DNA of 64,000 bases from Paenibacillus dauci (GTDB taxonomy: Bacteria > Bacillota > Bacilli > Paenibacillales > Paenibacillaceae), in NCBI RefSeq assembly GCF_000971985.1, contig NZ_KQ040799.1:124001-188000 (forward strand), read 5' to 3'. The notes beneath the pieces were generated by a model, which had not been told where the DNA came from, searched no databases, and saw only the letters and a list, made by a program, of their open reading frames with translations. Of the stretch, positions 18,186 to 27,531 are shown one piece after another. The translations under genes were made by a program, and so were the position numbers. Numbering within the stretch: the stretch's first letter is position 1; every line of letters begins with the position of its first letter.

Positions 18186-19342
18186 ACTGGCTCCCTAACA
18201 AAGAAACGGTTGTAGAAGTCAAAGGTGCGCTTGGCATTTTTACGTGCATCAAAGTTCTCTTCGGCAAAGGACAATGCATTCTGTCCCAGCTTCTCGTACA
18301 AGGCAGGATCTGTACCGATCTTGATCATGTACTGTGCCATTGCACTGTAATCACCGGCTTCAAACAGATAACCGGTCTTGCCTTGCAGAATCAGTTCATT
18401 CGGTCCGCCGATGTTGGTGCCGATCGCCGGTTTCTTCATCGCAGCCGCTTCGATAATGCTGCGCGAGAAATGCGGTTCTACGAACGGGCACATCATGACG
18501 TTGCTGGCAGCGATCATCTGTGGTACATCATCACGGAAGGCCAGCGGATAGATCTGGTCATTGCCTTTGCAGGCTTCCATTACTTTGTCTTCATATGCAT
18601 TGTTCTTGTTAAAGTAAAATCCGCCAACGATCAATTTGAACTTCGGATGATCCTTGCTGATTTTATTGAATGCTTTGACCATATCCAGTACGCCATTGCC
18701 GCTAACGATCCGGCCGATATACAGGAACACGATATCGTCATCAGCCAGTCCCAGCTCTCTGCGTACGCCGGCACCACTCACATCCGGGTTATAGGATTTG
18801 AAATCCACAAAGTTATATACGACTTCCAGCTCACGGTCTGCACTATCTACCGTCTCGGAATCAAACTGATCGATGGAGATGTAACCATCCACGTATTTAT
18901 GATTCATACGCTTCAGAATATTACCGGCGAATGAATTCAACAGCGGCTCACGCACATGGCAGACCACTTTGGTATCCGGAGATACTTTTTTGGCTGCACG
19001 CGCTACCTGGAACAGACAGGTGCTATTCAGATGAATGATGTCCGGCTGATATTTGCGAATGTATTTTTTAGCCTGAAAATAAGTAGGCAGTGCGCCGATC
19101 AGGTTACGGACAAACAGCTTCGGCGTCATGCCGGATACCGTCGATCCGTGGAAAGGAAACATGCCTTTCGCCACTTCTACCGGCAGTCCGCCGGATTCCA
19201 GCAGCTTCACCGCAGGACCATTTCGAATCGTGAGCACATTTCCCTGGAACTTTTGCTTGTCCAGATGGCTGATCAGGTAGGTCAAACTTCTCGGTGCTCC
19301 ACCCATGTACCCCGAATGATGGACATACAGTACTTTTTTCAA
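18182..19342 (-). CDS. Glycosyltransferase family 4
   Basis: 386 residues, GT-B. The N-terminal 'VLYVHHSGYMGGAPRSLTYL' has the Gly-Gly acceptor-side loop. The donor domain begins at 'IVFLYIGRIVSGNGVLDMV' (about 210), and 'MCPFVEPHFSRSIIEAAAMK' carries the E-x7-E-like site. The likely start is TTG at 19342, preceded by GGAGG, 8 bases away. It is the first gene after a 420-bp gap containing a terminator-like hairpin, so it probably has its own promoter and heads a sub-operon reaching toward manC. Confidence 0.88.
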   Translation of the reverse strand: MKKVLYVHHSGYMGGAPRSLTYLISHLDKQKFQGNVLTIRNGPAVKLLESGGLPVEVAKGMFPFHGSTVSGMTPKLFVRNLIGALPTYFQAKKYIRKYQPDIIHLNSTCLFQVARAAKKVSPDTKVVCHVREPLLNSFAGNILKRMNHKYVDGYISIDQFDSETVDSADRELEVVYNFVDFKSYNPDVSGAGVRRELGLADDDIVFLYIGRIVSGNGVLDMVKAFNKISKDHPKFKLIVGGFYFNKNNAYEDKVMEACKGNDQIYPLAFRDDVPQMIAASNVMMCPFVEPHFSRSIIEAAAMKKPAIGTNIGGPNELILQGKTGYLFEAGDYSAMAQYMIKIGTDPALYEKLGQNALSFAEENFDARKNAKRTFDFYNRFFVREPV

Positions 19343-19764
19343 TGCCTACGCCTCCTTGTTTCTTTGCTTGAATTTCTTTGCTTAAATTCACTTGAATATG
19401 AAGCAGTGTGGTATGAGACACCGCTTCGGCATGAGATCATTCCTTCAGGCGCTGTTAAAAATGAATATCCTGAACTACTGCTTTCAGCAGGGGATATTTA
19501 TTTTTAAAGGCTTCTTCCGGAACGATTCTCTTGCCTCCGCTCCGGTGCTCTACCCACCCTCTGCATCACATTCAAAAATATTTAAGAGAAGATATTGCGT
19601 CGGCTTACCTCTGGGGTAACCGATCGTTGGTTGATGTGTATGTTCGTTGTGTTATGTCATTTGTTGCTATGTCATTTGTGCGTTATTTCATATTGATTTC
19701 AAGCATTTTCAATGACTGGCGTTAAGAATGGAAGGTTCCCCGGTGAAGGGGAACCGCCGCTTCT
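19343..19764. other. Non-coding gap inside the exopolysaccharide locus
   Basis: 420 bp with no supported gene. It holds a hairpin just after the flippase gene (19734-19755), a direct repeat TATGTCATTTGT near 19654-19680, and an AAGCAAAGAAA direct repeat on the minus strand just before the GT4 ribosome site. It probably contains the promoter of the downstream sub-operon; no clear -35/-10 pair was found. Confidence 0.45.
19734..19755 (-). terminator. Terminator-like hairpin after the flippase gene
   Basis: Perfect 8-bp arms GGTTCCCC/GGGGAACC (19734-19741, 19748-19755), 10 bp past the flippase stop, followed on the minus strand by a short TTCCATTCTT run. Termination may be partial. Confidence 0.55.
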
Positions 19765-21132
19765 TTATTCCTGGTTGGCAGGCAGCTTGGCCTTGCCGGG
19801 TTTGAGTTTGGCGATGATCGCCGTAACCGGGGAGATCAGTGTCTTGGACATCATCACGCCGGATACGCGTGTTTCCTTGAACAGGAAAGTAAATGCGTAG
19901 CTGGAGACGATGAAAGCCAGTACAGTACCAATCGCTGCTCCGACACCGCCAAACAGCGGAATCAGAATCAGGTTGACGACGATCTTGGTTACTGCGCCCA
20001 TTACCTGGCTGATCAGTTCGAACCGGTACATGCCTTCGCTGATAATCCATTTGTTCAGCGCTGCTCTCATAAAGATGAACAGGCAGGCCCAGACGTGAAT
20101 GACCAGGATACCGATGGACTCGATATATTCCTGACCGTACAGAATGGAGATGACCGGCTTGGCCATCAAGGTTACCGCGATACAGATACACAGTGCGAAC
20201 CAGAACAGCAGATTGTACAGCTTTTGCAGCTCCGTCTTGTAGACTTCCGGACCGAGCTGCTTGTTTTTGATCATACTTGGAAAATAGGATGCGGCGACGA
20301 CGGTCGGAATCACGTACCAGACTTCCGACAATCGTGCAGCCACCGCGTAGATCCCTACAGCCGTATCGTTGATCATATAGCTGAGCATGACTTGGTCAAT
20401 TTTCAGATAAATGATTGTTGAGATACCCGCTACAATCAGCGGCCACGAGCTATTTGTTAATCTTTTACCTAATTTCCAATTAAATGTCCATTTTGTTAGT
20501 GAAATCTTCTTTCTCTGGGTAAATAACAAGAAGAGGTACCCGAGAATCAATTCCAGTGCATAGGATGCGGCGAACCAGATCAGAGATGAATGGAACACAA
20601 TCAGCAGAACCTTCATCACGGAAGTCATCGCAAAAGCGATGCCTTTGGCATAGACCGCATACTTGGCTTCGACCGTAGAGTCAAACCACTGGGAAATGAC
20701 GTCCAATGGCTGGAACAGCATATTCGCTGCGATGATAACGATACTCCAGCGAACCATTGGATCCTGACCGGGAATCATGAAAGCCAGCACAATCGTAATG
20801 GCAAAGGCAATCAATCCGCTGCACAGACGCAGCGTAGATACGGTTCCCAATATCTCATTCTTGTTACCGGGATCCTGTACCAGCTCTTTGACGATAATGT
20901 TGGCCAGACCCAGCGGAACGACGGCAGCAATAATCGTTACAAAAGATATCGCAAAATTATACTGTCCAAACTGTTCCGGACCCAGATAGCGCGCAATCCA
21001 GATACTGACGATCAGGTTAATCCCCAGTCGCAGGAATTTGTCCATCAACTGCCAGTTACTGTTAAAGAAGATTTTGCGTTTCTCCGGTGTCATGGAGAAT
21101 TTATTCTTTATCTTGGCAATTGCATTAGCCAT
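19765..21132 (-). CDS. Polysaccharide flippase, Wzx family
   Basis: 455 residues with about 12-14 hydrophobic helices, a start typical of the MOP superfamily ('SNWQLMDKFLRLGINLIVSIW', 'RYLGPEQFGQYNFAISF') and a basic C-terminal tail. It would move the undecaprenyl-diphosphate-linked repeat unit across the cytoplasmic membrane. It lies between gmd and the GT4/polymerase block, as expected for a Wzx/Wzy locus. The ribosome site before the ATG at 21132 is weak. Confidence 0.92.
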   Translation of the reverse strand: MANAIAKIKNKFSMTPEKRKIFFNSNWQLMDKFLRLGINLIVSIWIARYLGPEQFGQYNFAISFVTIIAAVVPLGLANIIVKELVQDPGNKNEILGTVSTLRLCSGLIAFAITIVLAFMIPGQDPMVRWSIVIIAANMLFQPLDVISQWFDSTVEAKYAVYAKGIAFAMTSVMKVLLIVFHSSLIWFAASYALELILGYLFLLFTQRKKISLTKWTFNWKLGKRLTNSSWPLIVAGISTIIYLKIDQVMLSYMINDTAVGIYAVAARLSEVWYVIPTVVAASYFPSMIKNKQLGPEVYKTELQKLYNLLFWFALCICIAVTLMAKPVISILYGQEYIESIGILVIHVWACLFIFMRAALNKWIISEGMYRFELISQVMGAVTKIVVNLILIPLFGGVGAAIGTVLAFIVSSYAFTFLFKETRVSGVMMSKTLISPVTAIIAKLKPGKAKLPANQE

Positions 21133-21147
21133 TCATAATCATCTCAC

Positions 21148-22134
<987 letters not shown>

Positions 22135-22210
22135 TTAATTCCCTCCACAGTATGTTTTTTATAGTTTGTTTTGGATTACATATGATGTTGATTTCGAATC
22201 AGCTCAAAGC

Positions 22211-23149
22211 TTACTGCTGTACAGCCAGGCTGCTGCGGTAGTCTTCGTATACTGCGCGAATTCCTTCTTCCAGTGGAATGCTCGCTTTCCAGCCAAGACC
22301 ATTGATCTTCGTCGTATCCACCAGCTTGCGTGGTGTACCATCCGGTACGGAAGAATTGAACACCAGTTCACCCTCGTAACCTACGATATCCTTGATCAGC
22401 ATTGCCAGATCCTTGATAGCGATATCCTCGCCCACACCCACGTTTACAATTTCATTGCCTTCGTAGTTGTTCATCAGGAAGATACAAGCGTCTGCCAGAT
22501 CGTCGGAATGCAGGAATTCACGCTTCGGTGTACCTGTACCCCAGATTTCAACCGTTGGGGAGCTCTGCTCTTTGGCTTCGTGAATTTTACGAACCAGTGC
22601 AGGCAGTACATGGGATGTTTTCAGGTCAAAGTTATCGTTCGGGCCATACATGTTTGTTGGCATCGCCGAGATAAATTTGGAACCGTACTGACGGTTGTAA
22701 GACTCGCACATTTTGATACCGGCAATCTTGGCGATTGCATACGGCTCATTGGTTGGCTCCAACTCGCCTGTCAGCAGATATTCTTCTTTGAGCGGCTGTG
22801 GAGCGAATTTTGGATAGATACAGGTAGAGCCCAGGAACAGCAATTTCTGTACGCCGTTAAAGTGCGCTGCATCAATAACATTGGTTTGAATCAGCAGATT
22901 GTCACGAATGAAGTCTGCAGGGAAATCGTTGTTAGCCGCAATTCCGCCAACTTTTGCCGCGGCCAGGAAGACATAATCAATCTTTTCCTGTTCGAAAAAC
23001 GCGTATACCTCGGGCAGCTTGCGCAGATCGAGTTCGGAACTTGTCCGGGTTACCAGATTGGTATAACCCTGATTTTCCAGTGCTCTCAGGATCGCTGATC
23101 CTACCAGACCACGATGTCCTGCTACGTAAATTTTGGAATCTTTATTCAT
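22211..23149 (-). CDS. fcl: GDP-L-fucose synthase
   Basis: 312 residues with NADP motif GHRGLVG (11-17) and catalytic YxxxK in 'YAIAKIAG'. 'TNMYGPNDNFD' and 'HSDDLADACIFLM' are typical of the GDP-fucose synthases. It epimerises and reduces GDP-4-keto-6-deoxymannose to GDP-L-fucose. Together with gmd it shows that the polymer contains L-fucose. Confidence 0.96.
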   Translation of the reverse strand: MNKDSKIYVAGHRGLVGSAILRALENQGYTNLVTRTSSELDLRKLPEVYAFFEQEKIDYVFLAAAKVGGIAANNDFPADFIRDNLLIQTNVIDAAHFNGVQKLLFLGSTCIYPKFAPQPLKEEYLLTGELEPTNEPYAIAKIAGIKMCESYNRQYGSKFISAMPTNMYGPNDNFDLKTSHVLPALVRKIHEAKEQSSPTVEIWGTGTPKREFLHSDDLADACIFLMNNYEGNEIVNVGVGEDIAIKDLAMLIKDIVGYEGELVFNSSVPDGTPRKLVDTTKINGLGWKASIPLEEGIRAVYEDYRSSLAVQQ

Positions 23150-23186
23150 TAATGGTCACCTCATCATCGTCGGTATGATTATTTTG

Positions 23187-23882
23187 TTAAAACGCGTCCT
23201 TGGCACCAAACAGTACCTTCACGGTTTTCAGGAGAATAAACAGATCGAACAAAATTCCCCGTTTCTTGATATAGTGCAGATCGAGATCTACCATTTCTTC
23301 AAAGCTGAGCTCGTTGCGGCCACTGACCTGCCATAATCCGGTACATCCCGGTGTTACGCTCAGGCGCAGTTTGTCGCGCTGGCTGTATTCTTCCACTTCT
23401 CTTGGCAGCGGCGGTCTTGGTCCAACCAGACTCATATCTCCGCGCAGCACATTCCAGAGTTGAGGAAGCTCATCAATACTCGTTTTGCGAATGAAGCGTC
23501 CGATCCGGGTAATACGCGGATCATTCTTCATTTTGAACATGGCACCCTGAATTTCATTCTGGGCCAGCAGCTCTTTGAGCCGTTCTTCCGCGTCTGACAC
23601 CATGGACCTGAATTTGTACATCCGGAAAGTCTGTTCATCTTTACCGACGCGGGTCTGGTAAAAGAACACCTTTCCTTTCGGGTCTTCCAGCTTGATCAAA
23701 ATGCCAAGTACAATAAAGAGTGGTGATAGCACGATCAAGCCCAGCAAAGAGCAAATGATATCGAGTGTGCGTTTGACCATCATGTAGAACCGGAGCTTGG
23801 CCGACATACTACCGACATGTGTCGCATAAAACTCGCTATAGCTCGCTAAAGCTTCCGCTTCACTCCCTTGTCTTGGAGTCAT
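23187..23882 (-). CDS. Initiating sugar-1-phosphate transferase (undecaprenyl-phosphate, WcaJ/EpsL family)
   Basis: 231 residues. One hydrophobic segment at about 39-63 precedes the catalytic domain ('YKFRSMVSDAEER', 'DELPQLWNVLRGDMSLVGPRP', 'TPGCTGLWQVSGR'). This is the small version without the N-terminal CoA-binding-like domain, as in EpsL or PglC-type enzymes with a leader. It primes synthesis by putting a hexose-1-phosphate on undecaprenyl phosphate. The ATG overlaps the galU stop (TAATG), so the two are coupled, suggesting glucose or galactose as the first sugar. Confidence 0.92.
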   Translation of the reverse strand: MTPRQGSEAEALASYSEFYATHVGSMSAKLRFYMMVKRTLDIICSLLGLIVLSPLFIVLGILIKLEDPKGKVFFYQTRVGKDEQTFRMYKFRSMVSDAEERLKELLAQNEIQGAMFKMKNDPRITRIGRFIRKTSIDELPQLWNVLRGDMSLVGPRPPLPREVEEYSQRDKLRLSVTPGCTGLWQVSGRNELSFEEMVDLDLHYIKKRGILFDLFILLKTVKVLFGAKDAF

Positions 23883-24787
23883 TAGCTCTCACCTCTTGCT
23901 ATGAGCGCTTCCTCCTGCATCTCCCGCTCGATTACAGCTTTGAGAGAAGACAGAAGAGGCGCCTTAAGATCATCATTCTTCAAAGCGAATTCAATAGTAG
24001 TTTGAATAAAGCCCAGTTTCTCACCCACATCAAAGCGGGTTCCCTGGAAGTCATAAGCAAATACTTCCTGCAATTCATTCAGACGCTGAATTGCATCTGT
24101 GAGCTGAATTTCACCACCAGCTCCCACTTCCTGTGCACCGAGGAATTCGAAAATTTCCGGTGTCAGTACATAGCGGCCCATGATCGCCAGATTGGATGGT
24201 GCTGTACCAGCGGCAGGTTTCTCCACGAATTGGCGCACCTGATGCAGACGGCCAAATTGTTCAATCGGATCGATAATGCCATAACGGTGTGTCTGATCCT
24301 GAGGTACAGTCTGTACGCCGATCACAGATTTTTCCGTCATTTCATATTGCTCGATCAGCTGACGTGTGCAAGGTGTATCGGATTCGACGATATCATCGCC
24401 CAGCAGAACCGCAAACGGCTCATCTCCGATAAAGTTACGTGCACACCATACGGCATGACCCAGACCTTTTGGTTCTTTTTGGCGGATATAGTGAATATCC
24501 ACTTTGGAAGACTTCTGTACTTCATCCAGCAGATCAAGCTTTCCTTTTTCCAGCAGTGTCGCTTCCAGTTCAAACGCGTTGTCAAAATGATCTTCAATTG
24601 CGCGTTTTCCTTTACCGGTTACGATAATGATGTCTTCAATACCCGAAGCAATTGCTTCTTCTACAATGTACTGAATCGTTGGCTTGTCCACGATGGGAAG
24701 CATTTCTTTGGGCATAGCCTTTGTTGCAGGTAAAAAGCGAGTTCCAAGTCCTGCAGCCGGAATGATTGCTTTACGAACCTTCTTCAT
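23882..24787 (-). CDS. galU: UTP-glucose-1-phosphate uridylyltransferase
   Basis: 301 residues. The nucleotidyltransferase signature [19 protein letters not shown] is at about 10-28, with '[11 protein letters not shown]' and 'VLLGDDIV' further on. It makes UDP-glucose from UTP and glucose-1-phosphate, feeding Ugd, the priming transferase and the UgtP-like enzyme. The ATG at 24787 ([10 protein letters not shown]) has AGGGTG upstream and matches the family start; the frame's extension to 24841 is not supported. Confidence 0.95.
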   Translation of the reverse strand: MKKVRKAIIPAAGLGTRFLPATKAMPKEMLPIVDKPTIQYIVEEAIASGIEDIIIVTGKGKRAIEDHFDNAFELEATLLEKGKLDLLDEVQKSSKVDIHYIRQKEPKGLGHAVWCARNFIGDEPFAVLLGDDIVESDTPCTRQLIEQYEMTEKSVIGVQTVPQDQTHRYGIIDPIEQFGRLHQVRQFVEKPAAGTAPSNLAIMGRYVLTPEIFEFLGAQEVGAGGEIQLTDAIQRLNELQEVFAYDFQGTRFDVGEKLGFIQTTIEFALKNDDLKAPLLSSLKAVIEREMQEEALIARGES

Positions 24788-25177
24788 AAGATCACACCCT
24801 ATCCTTTTTTTGTTGGTTCTGTCATGCTGACCAAGTTGCACTTATGTAGGAACCGTAATCCCAGAACCCCTTGTTCTGGCAATCACAGCGCCTGCCGGTC
24901 CATTAAAGCACAGAAGATCTAAAAATACGCGTTATAGCCTCTCCATGTATGTTTACCTATAACGCGTGTTTTCAGCGTCATTCATCGGGCCGGCTTCAAA
25001 TAGACGCCGGGCATTCAACCCGTCCTCATCATCATACCTTTGACGATAAACGTCTAAGGCTGCATGGCAGCCCACAGCATGACCGAGTGCCTCCGGTGAT
25101 ATGGGTGCAGGAGACATTACCCCAAGCTTGGCCTGTACAGATGAGAAGCAAAATACATGGAGATGGAATTGCCTTAT
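24788..25177. other. Intergenic region between the kinase gene and galU
   Basis: 390 bp separating two transcription units. It contains an inverted repeat CCAGAAC/GTTCTGG (24861-24879) and a strong terminator hairpin (24921-24972). The galU promoter should lie between them and the gene, but no good -35/-10 pair stands out. Confidence 0.5.
24921..24972. terminator. Bidirectional terminator-like hairpin after the kinase gene
   Basis: Perfect 11-bp arms ACGCGTTATAG/CTATAACGCGT (24927-24937, 24957-24967), flanked by AAAAAT on the left and GTGTTTT on the right. On the minus strand it would end, or attenuate, the chain-length/kinase transcript. Confidence 0.65.
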
Positions 25178-25858
25178 TTATTGTTCGTGGTACGCGCTCG
25201 CCAGTGTCTTACGGCTTGCCTGATTCAGTACGGCTCCCAACAGCTGGGCGCCTACAAATTCCAGGCTGGACATCGCTTTGGCAATATCCTTGCGGCTTTC
25301 GCCTCCTGCTTTGATAACCAGTACCACACCATCACACAGCGGTGTGGCTACCTGGGCATCCGTAAATGGCAGAATCGGCGGCGTATCCAGAATAACCAGA
25401 TCGTATTGCGACTTCACTTCATCCATCAGGGATTCCATTTGACGCGACCCCAGAATCTCGGATGGGTTTGGCGGGACAGGACCCGATGTCAGTACACTCA
25501 GGTTCATCGTCCGGCTCTGCTGGATATTTTTCTCCAGCTCGGCGGTATTGAACAATACATTGGATAATCCTTTTTCATTAGAGACATTAAAAATTTTGTG
25601 CATTGCCGGATTACGCAGATCGCCATCGACGATCAGTACGCTGCGTCCAGTCTCCGCATAAGCGATCGCCAGATTGGCGACGGTCGTACTCTTGCCTTCA
25701 CCGAGTGCTGCCGAGGTGACCATAATGCTCTTCACTCTGGCATCCAGCCGGGAAAAATCTATATTGGTACGCAGTCCTTTATAGGATTCTGCGATCAACG
25801 ACTTGGGATTCTGTTTTGTAATCAGCGGCCATTTAAGTGTGGTTGGCACGTTCTCCAC
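25178..25858 (-). CDS. Bacterial tyrosine kinase, CpsD/YwqD family
   Basis: 226 residues with the three BY-kinase ATP motifs: Walker A 'ALGEGKST' (51-58), A' 'VLIVDGDLR' (74-82) and Walker B 'LVILDTPP' (about 154-161). It needs the membrane adaptor encoded upstream (26-bp overlap) for activation and controls polymer length. The C-terminus (SAYHEQ) has a single tyrosine rather than the usual Tyr cluster used for autophosphorylation, which is unusual. The fold assignment is secure. Confidence 0.92.
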   Translation of the reverse strand: MENVPTTLKWPLITKQNPKSLIAESYKGLRTNIDFSRLDARVKSIMVTSAALGEGKSTTVANLAIAYAETGRSVLIVDGDLRNPAMHKIFNVSNEKGLSNVLFNTAELEKNIQQSRTMNLSVLTSGPVPPNPSEILGSRQMESLMDEVKSQYDLVILDTPPILPFTDAQVATPLCDGVVLVIKAGGESRKDIAKAMSSLEFVGAQLLGAVLNQASRKTLASAYHEQ

Positions 25859-26588
25859 CTCCTACAAGAGGTTTGGCAGGCATGGTGTTCTTGGCTTCCA
25901 TGTCTTCCTCTTTCATTTTGGCGATAACGCCCAGTACTGGCAGCCCCAGTACATCACGGATATCTTCCTCGCTTTTGATCGAATCATCCATGTACTCCAG
26001 CAGGAAGACAACTGCAATGCCAATTACTACAGATAGTACAAGAGCAATCAGTACGAACAACAGCGGGCTCTTCGTAATTGGTGATGCGGATGATGACGGA
26101 TCTGCCTGATCCAGCACCGTAATATTATCAAGTTTCATGATCTGCGGAATCTCGCGCTTGAATACAGTAGCTACAGCATTTACTGTTTCTGCAGCACGCT
26201 GGTAAGAAGTATCCGTTACCGTCAACGACATAACCTGTGTCTCATCCACTGAATTTACATTAATGCTGTTAATCAGCTGATTAGCCGTTAATCCGAGTTC
26301 CGGATTCTCTTTCGCTACTTTATTCATGATGGCAGGTGTTTTGATAATCTGCTCATACGTCTTGATCAGTTGAATATTGGAATTGATCGTTCCCAGATCC
26401 AGCTGATTGGCCGGTTCACCTTTCGTATTGCTCGGTGTGCTGTTCACCACCAGCTTGGCTGTGGCGGTGTACATCGGCGTGTTCGTCATGAAACCGTAGA
26501 TTCCGGTTCCTGCCGTAATCACCACGACAATGAGAAGCACCAGCCAGAGACGCTTCTTGATGATATTAAAATACTGTTTAATCTCCAC
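25833..26588 (-). CDS. Chain-length determinant / tyrosine-kinase adaptor, Wzz-YwqC family
   Basis: 251 residues. Membrane segments at about 14-36 and 175-198 flank an extracytoplasmic domain of about 140 residues. The Wzz signature is at the N-terminus ('EIKQYFNIIKKRLWLVLL') and a Pro-rich 'SSASPITKSPLL' precedes the second helix. The cytoplasmic tail (about 50 residues) would activate the kinase. The ATT AAA codons after the start follow GGAGG with the usual spacing. It heads the exopolysaccharide locus; its likely promoter is about 490 bp upstream (27085-27113). Confidence 0.93.
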   Translation of the reverse strand: MEIKQYFNIIKKRLWLVLLIVVVITAGTGIYGFMTNTPMYTATAKLVVNSTPSNTKGEPANQLDLGTINSNIQLIKTYEQIIKTPAIMNKVAKENPELGLTANQLINSINVNSVDETQVMSLTVTDTSYQRAAETVNAVATVFKREIPQIMKLDNITVLDQADPSSSASPITKSPLLFVLIALVLSVVIGIAVVFLLEYMDDSIKSEEDIRDVLGLPVLGVIAKMKEEDMEAKNTMPAKPLVGGGERANHT

Positions 26589-26770
26589 TATAGTTCCTCC
26601 AATTACTTTTAAATTAAGCAGTGCATTAGGCTGGTTTGAACCATGTCTGCCTGATGAGTAAAAGTTCCTGCATTCCCCTTTCGCCTAACCAATTTGTAAG
26701 GAAACAGTCGCTTCTTCCATACCCCTTGAAGAACGTGTATCCCTCTTAGTTACATTTTGTCACTTCCAAA

Positions 26771-26784
26771 TTACAAATTTGTAA
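26771..26784. repeat. Perfect 14-bp palindrome in the exopolysaccharide leader
   Basis: TTACAAATTTGTAA, identical on both strands, about 185 bp upstream of the chain-length gene. It could be a dimeric regulator site; the regulator is unknown. Confidence 0.45.
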
Positions 26785-27055
26785 CATATTCAAAATAGAA
26801 AATAACGGCGATCACTTCATTGCTGAATAAGAGAGAATGCCGTCCTGTATAGTATGACTGTCGTAAAGCTGAAAAAGTTGCTTTTTACATCCATGTTTAT
26901 TTTTAATTTTATAACAGATTGGTTACAACGGAATCAAGTTTCACTCCGCGCCTGTTCATCTGTTAGTGATTTCCGCAACCGATATGGCAGCCTCTCCAGC
27001 GTAAAAATCTGCGAGCTGGCAGCACTGCCTTACTGGTTTCGATTTAAATCCAAAT

Positions 27056-27074
27056 GTTATTCATTTTGAATAAC
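27056..27074. promoter_or_regulatory. Operator-like inverted repeat at the exopolysaccharide promoter (copy 1)
   Basis: GTTATTCATTTTGAATAAC: 8-bp arms with a 3-bp centre, starting 10 bp downstream of the minus-strand -10 TATAAT, at about +4 to +22. The inner 17 bases match copy 2 (27562-27578) at 16 positions. This is a classic repressor position. Confidence 0.6.
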
Positions 27075-27084
27075 TTATGCGCTC

Positions 27085-27113
27085 ATTATAATCCTTCATG
27101 AAAACTTTGTAAA
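27085..27113 (-). promoter_or_regulatory. Sigma-A-like promoter directed at the exopolysaccharide locus
   Basis: Minus strand: TTTACA (27113-27108), 17-bp spacer, TATAAT (27090-27085). The transcript would start near 27078 and run through about 490 nt to the chain-length gene, with no terminator seen between. Confidence 0.7.
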
Positions 27114-27150
27114 CCACCTCTACTTGCGCAAATGATTACATTTCTCGTTT

Positions 27151-27531
27151 TCAGATAGATTGATTCCCTTGTGTTGTAATGAATTCTTCCAGTGTACCAC
27201 CACTATTTATATGTTCCATCAGATCGCCGACGCTGCATTTCATACCCATGTTCTGGAAGATCATGTCGAGCAGCAGTGCTACGTTGATGCTTTGTTTGCC
27301 ATTGTCTGGTAATGGACGATATGTTTTATCCTCGTAAATCCCGTGGTAGTAGGTAATTTCATGGTTTGAAGGATACTGGGCCAGAGACAACAACTCTGTT
27401 AGAGGTTCGATCGTGTTCGATGTCTGCGTAGGCTGGAGCGTAGGGTCTGCCGCAAGTTTGTGAAAAAATGTTTTGACCTCATGCTTCTTTTCAATCCAGT
27501 TCTTATTAAGGACGTGCTGATTTCTCACCAT
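27151..27531 (-). CDS. Hypothetical protein beside the exopolysaccharide locus (126 aa)
   Basis: The ATG at 27531 has AGGAGGG 5-6 bases upstream, so it is a real gene. The product is soluble and polar, without signal peptide, membrane segment or helix-turn-helix. It seems to have two parts: a helical N-terminus (about 1-45, 'NWIEKKHEVKTFFHKLA') and a C-terminal part rich in Met and Gly ('LLLDMIFQNMGMKCSVGDLMEHINSG'). I do not recognise the family. Its promoter region carries an inverted repeat nearly identical to the one at the exopolysaccharide promoter, and no terminator separates it from that promoter, so it may be co-regulated or read through into it. Confidence 0.7.
   Translation of the reverse strand: MVRNQHVLNKNWIEKKHEVKTFFHKLAADPTLQPTQTSNTIEPLTELLSLAQYPSNHEITYYHGIYEDKTYRPLPDNGKQSINVALLLDMIFQNMGMKCSVGDLMEHINSGGTLEEFITTQGNQSI

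Larger units (their letters stand above)
26589..27150. other. Long leader region of the exopolysaccharide operon
   Basis: 560 bp without a supported gene. It contains a sigma-A-like promoter on the minus strand (27085-27113), an inverted repeat at the predicted transcript start (27056-27074), and a perfect 14-bp palindrome TTACAAATTTGTAA at 26771-26784. A transcript from that promoter would have about 490 nt of 5' leader, long enough for a regulatory RNA, but no known riboswitch or EAR consensus was recognised. Weaker promoter-like pairs also occur (TTGATT/TTATAA near 26905-26935). Confidence 0.5.

Noticed and set aside
22166..23098. 310-codon open frame on the plus strand
   Set aside because: Antisense to fcl; no start signal or domain.
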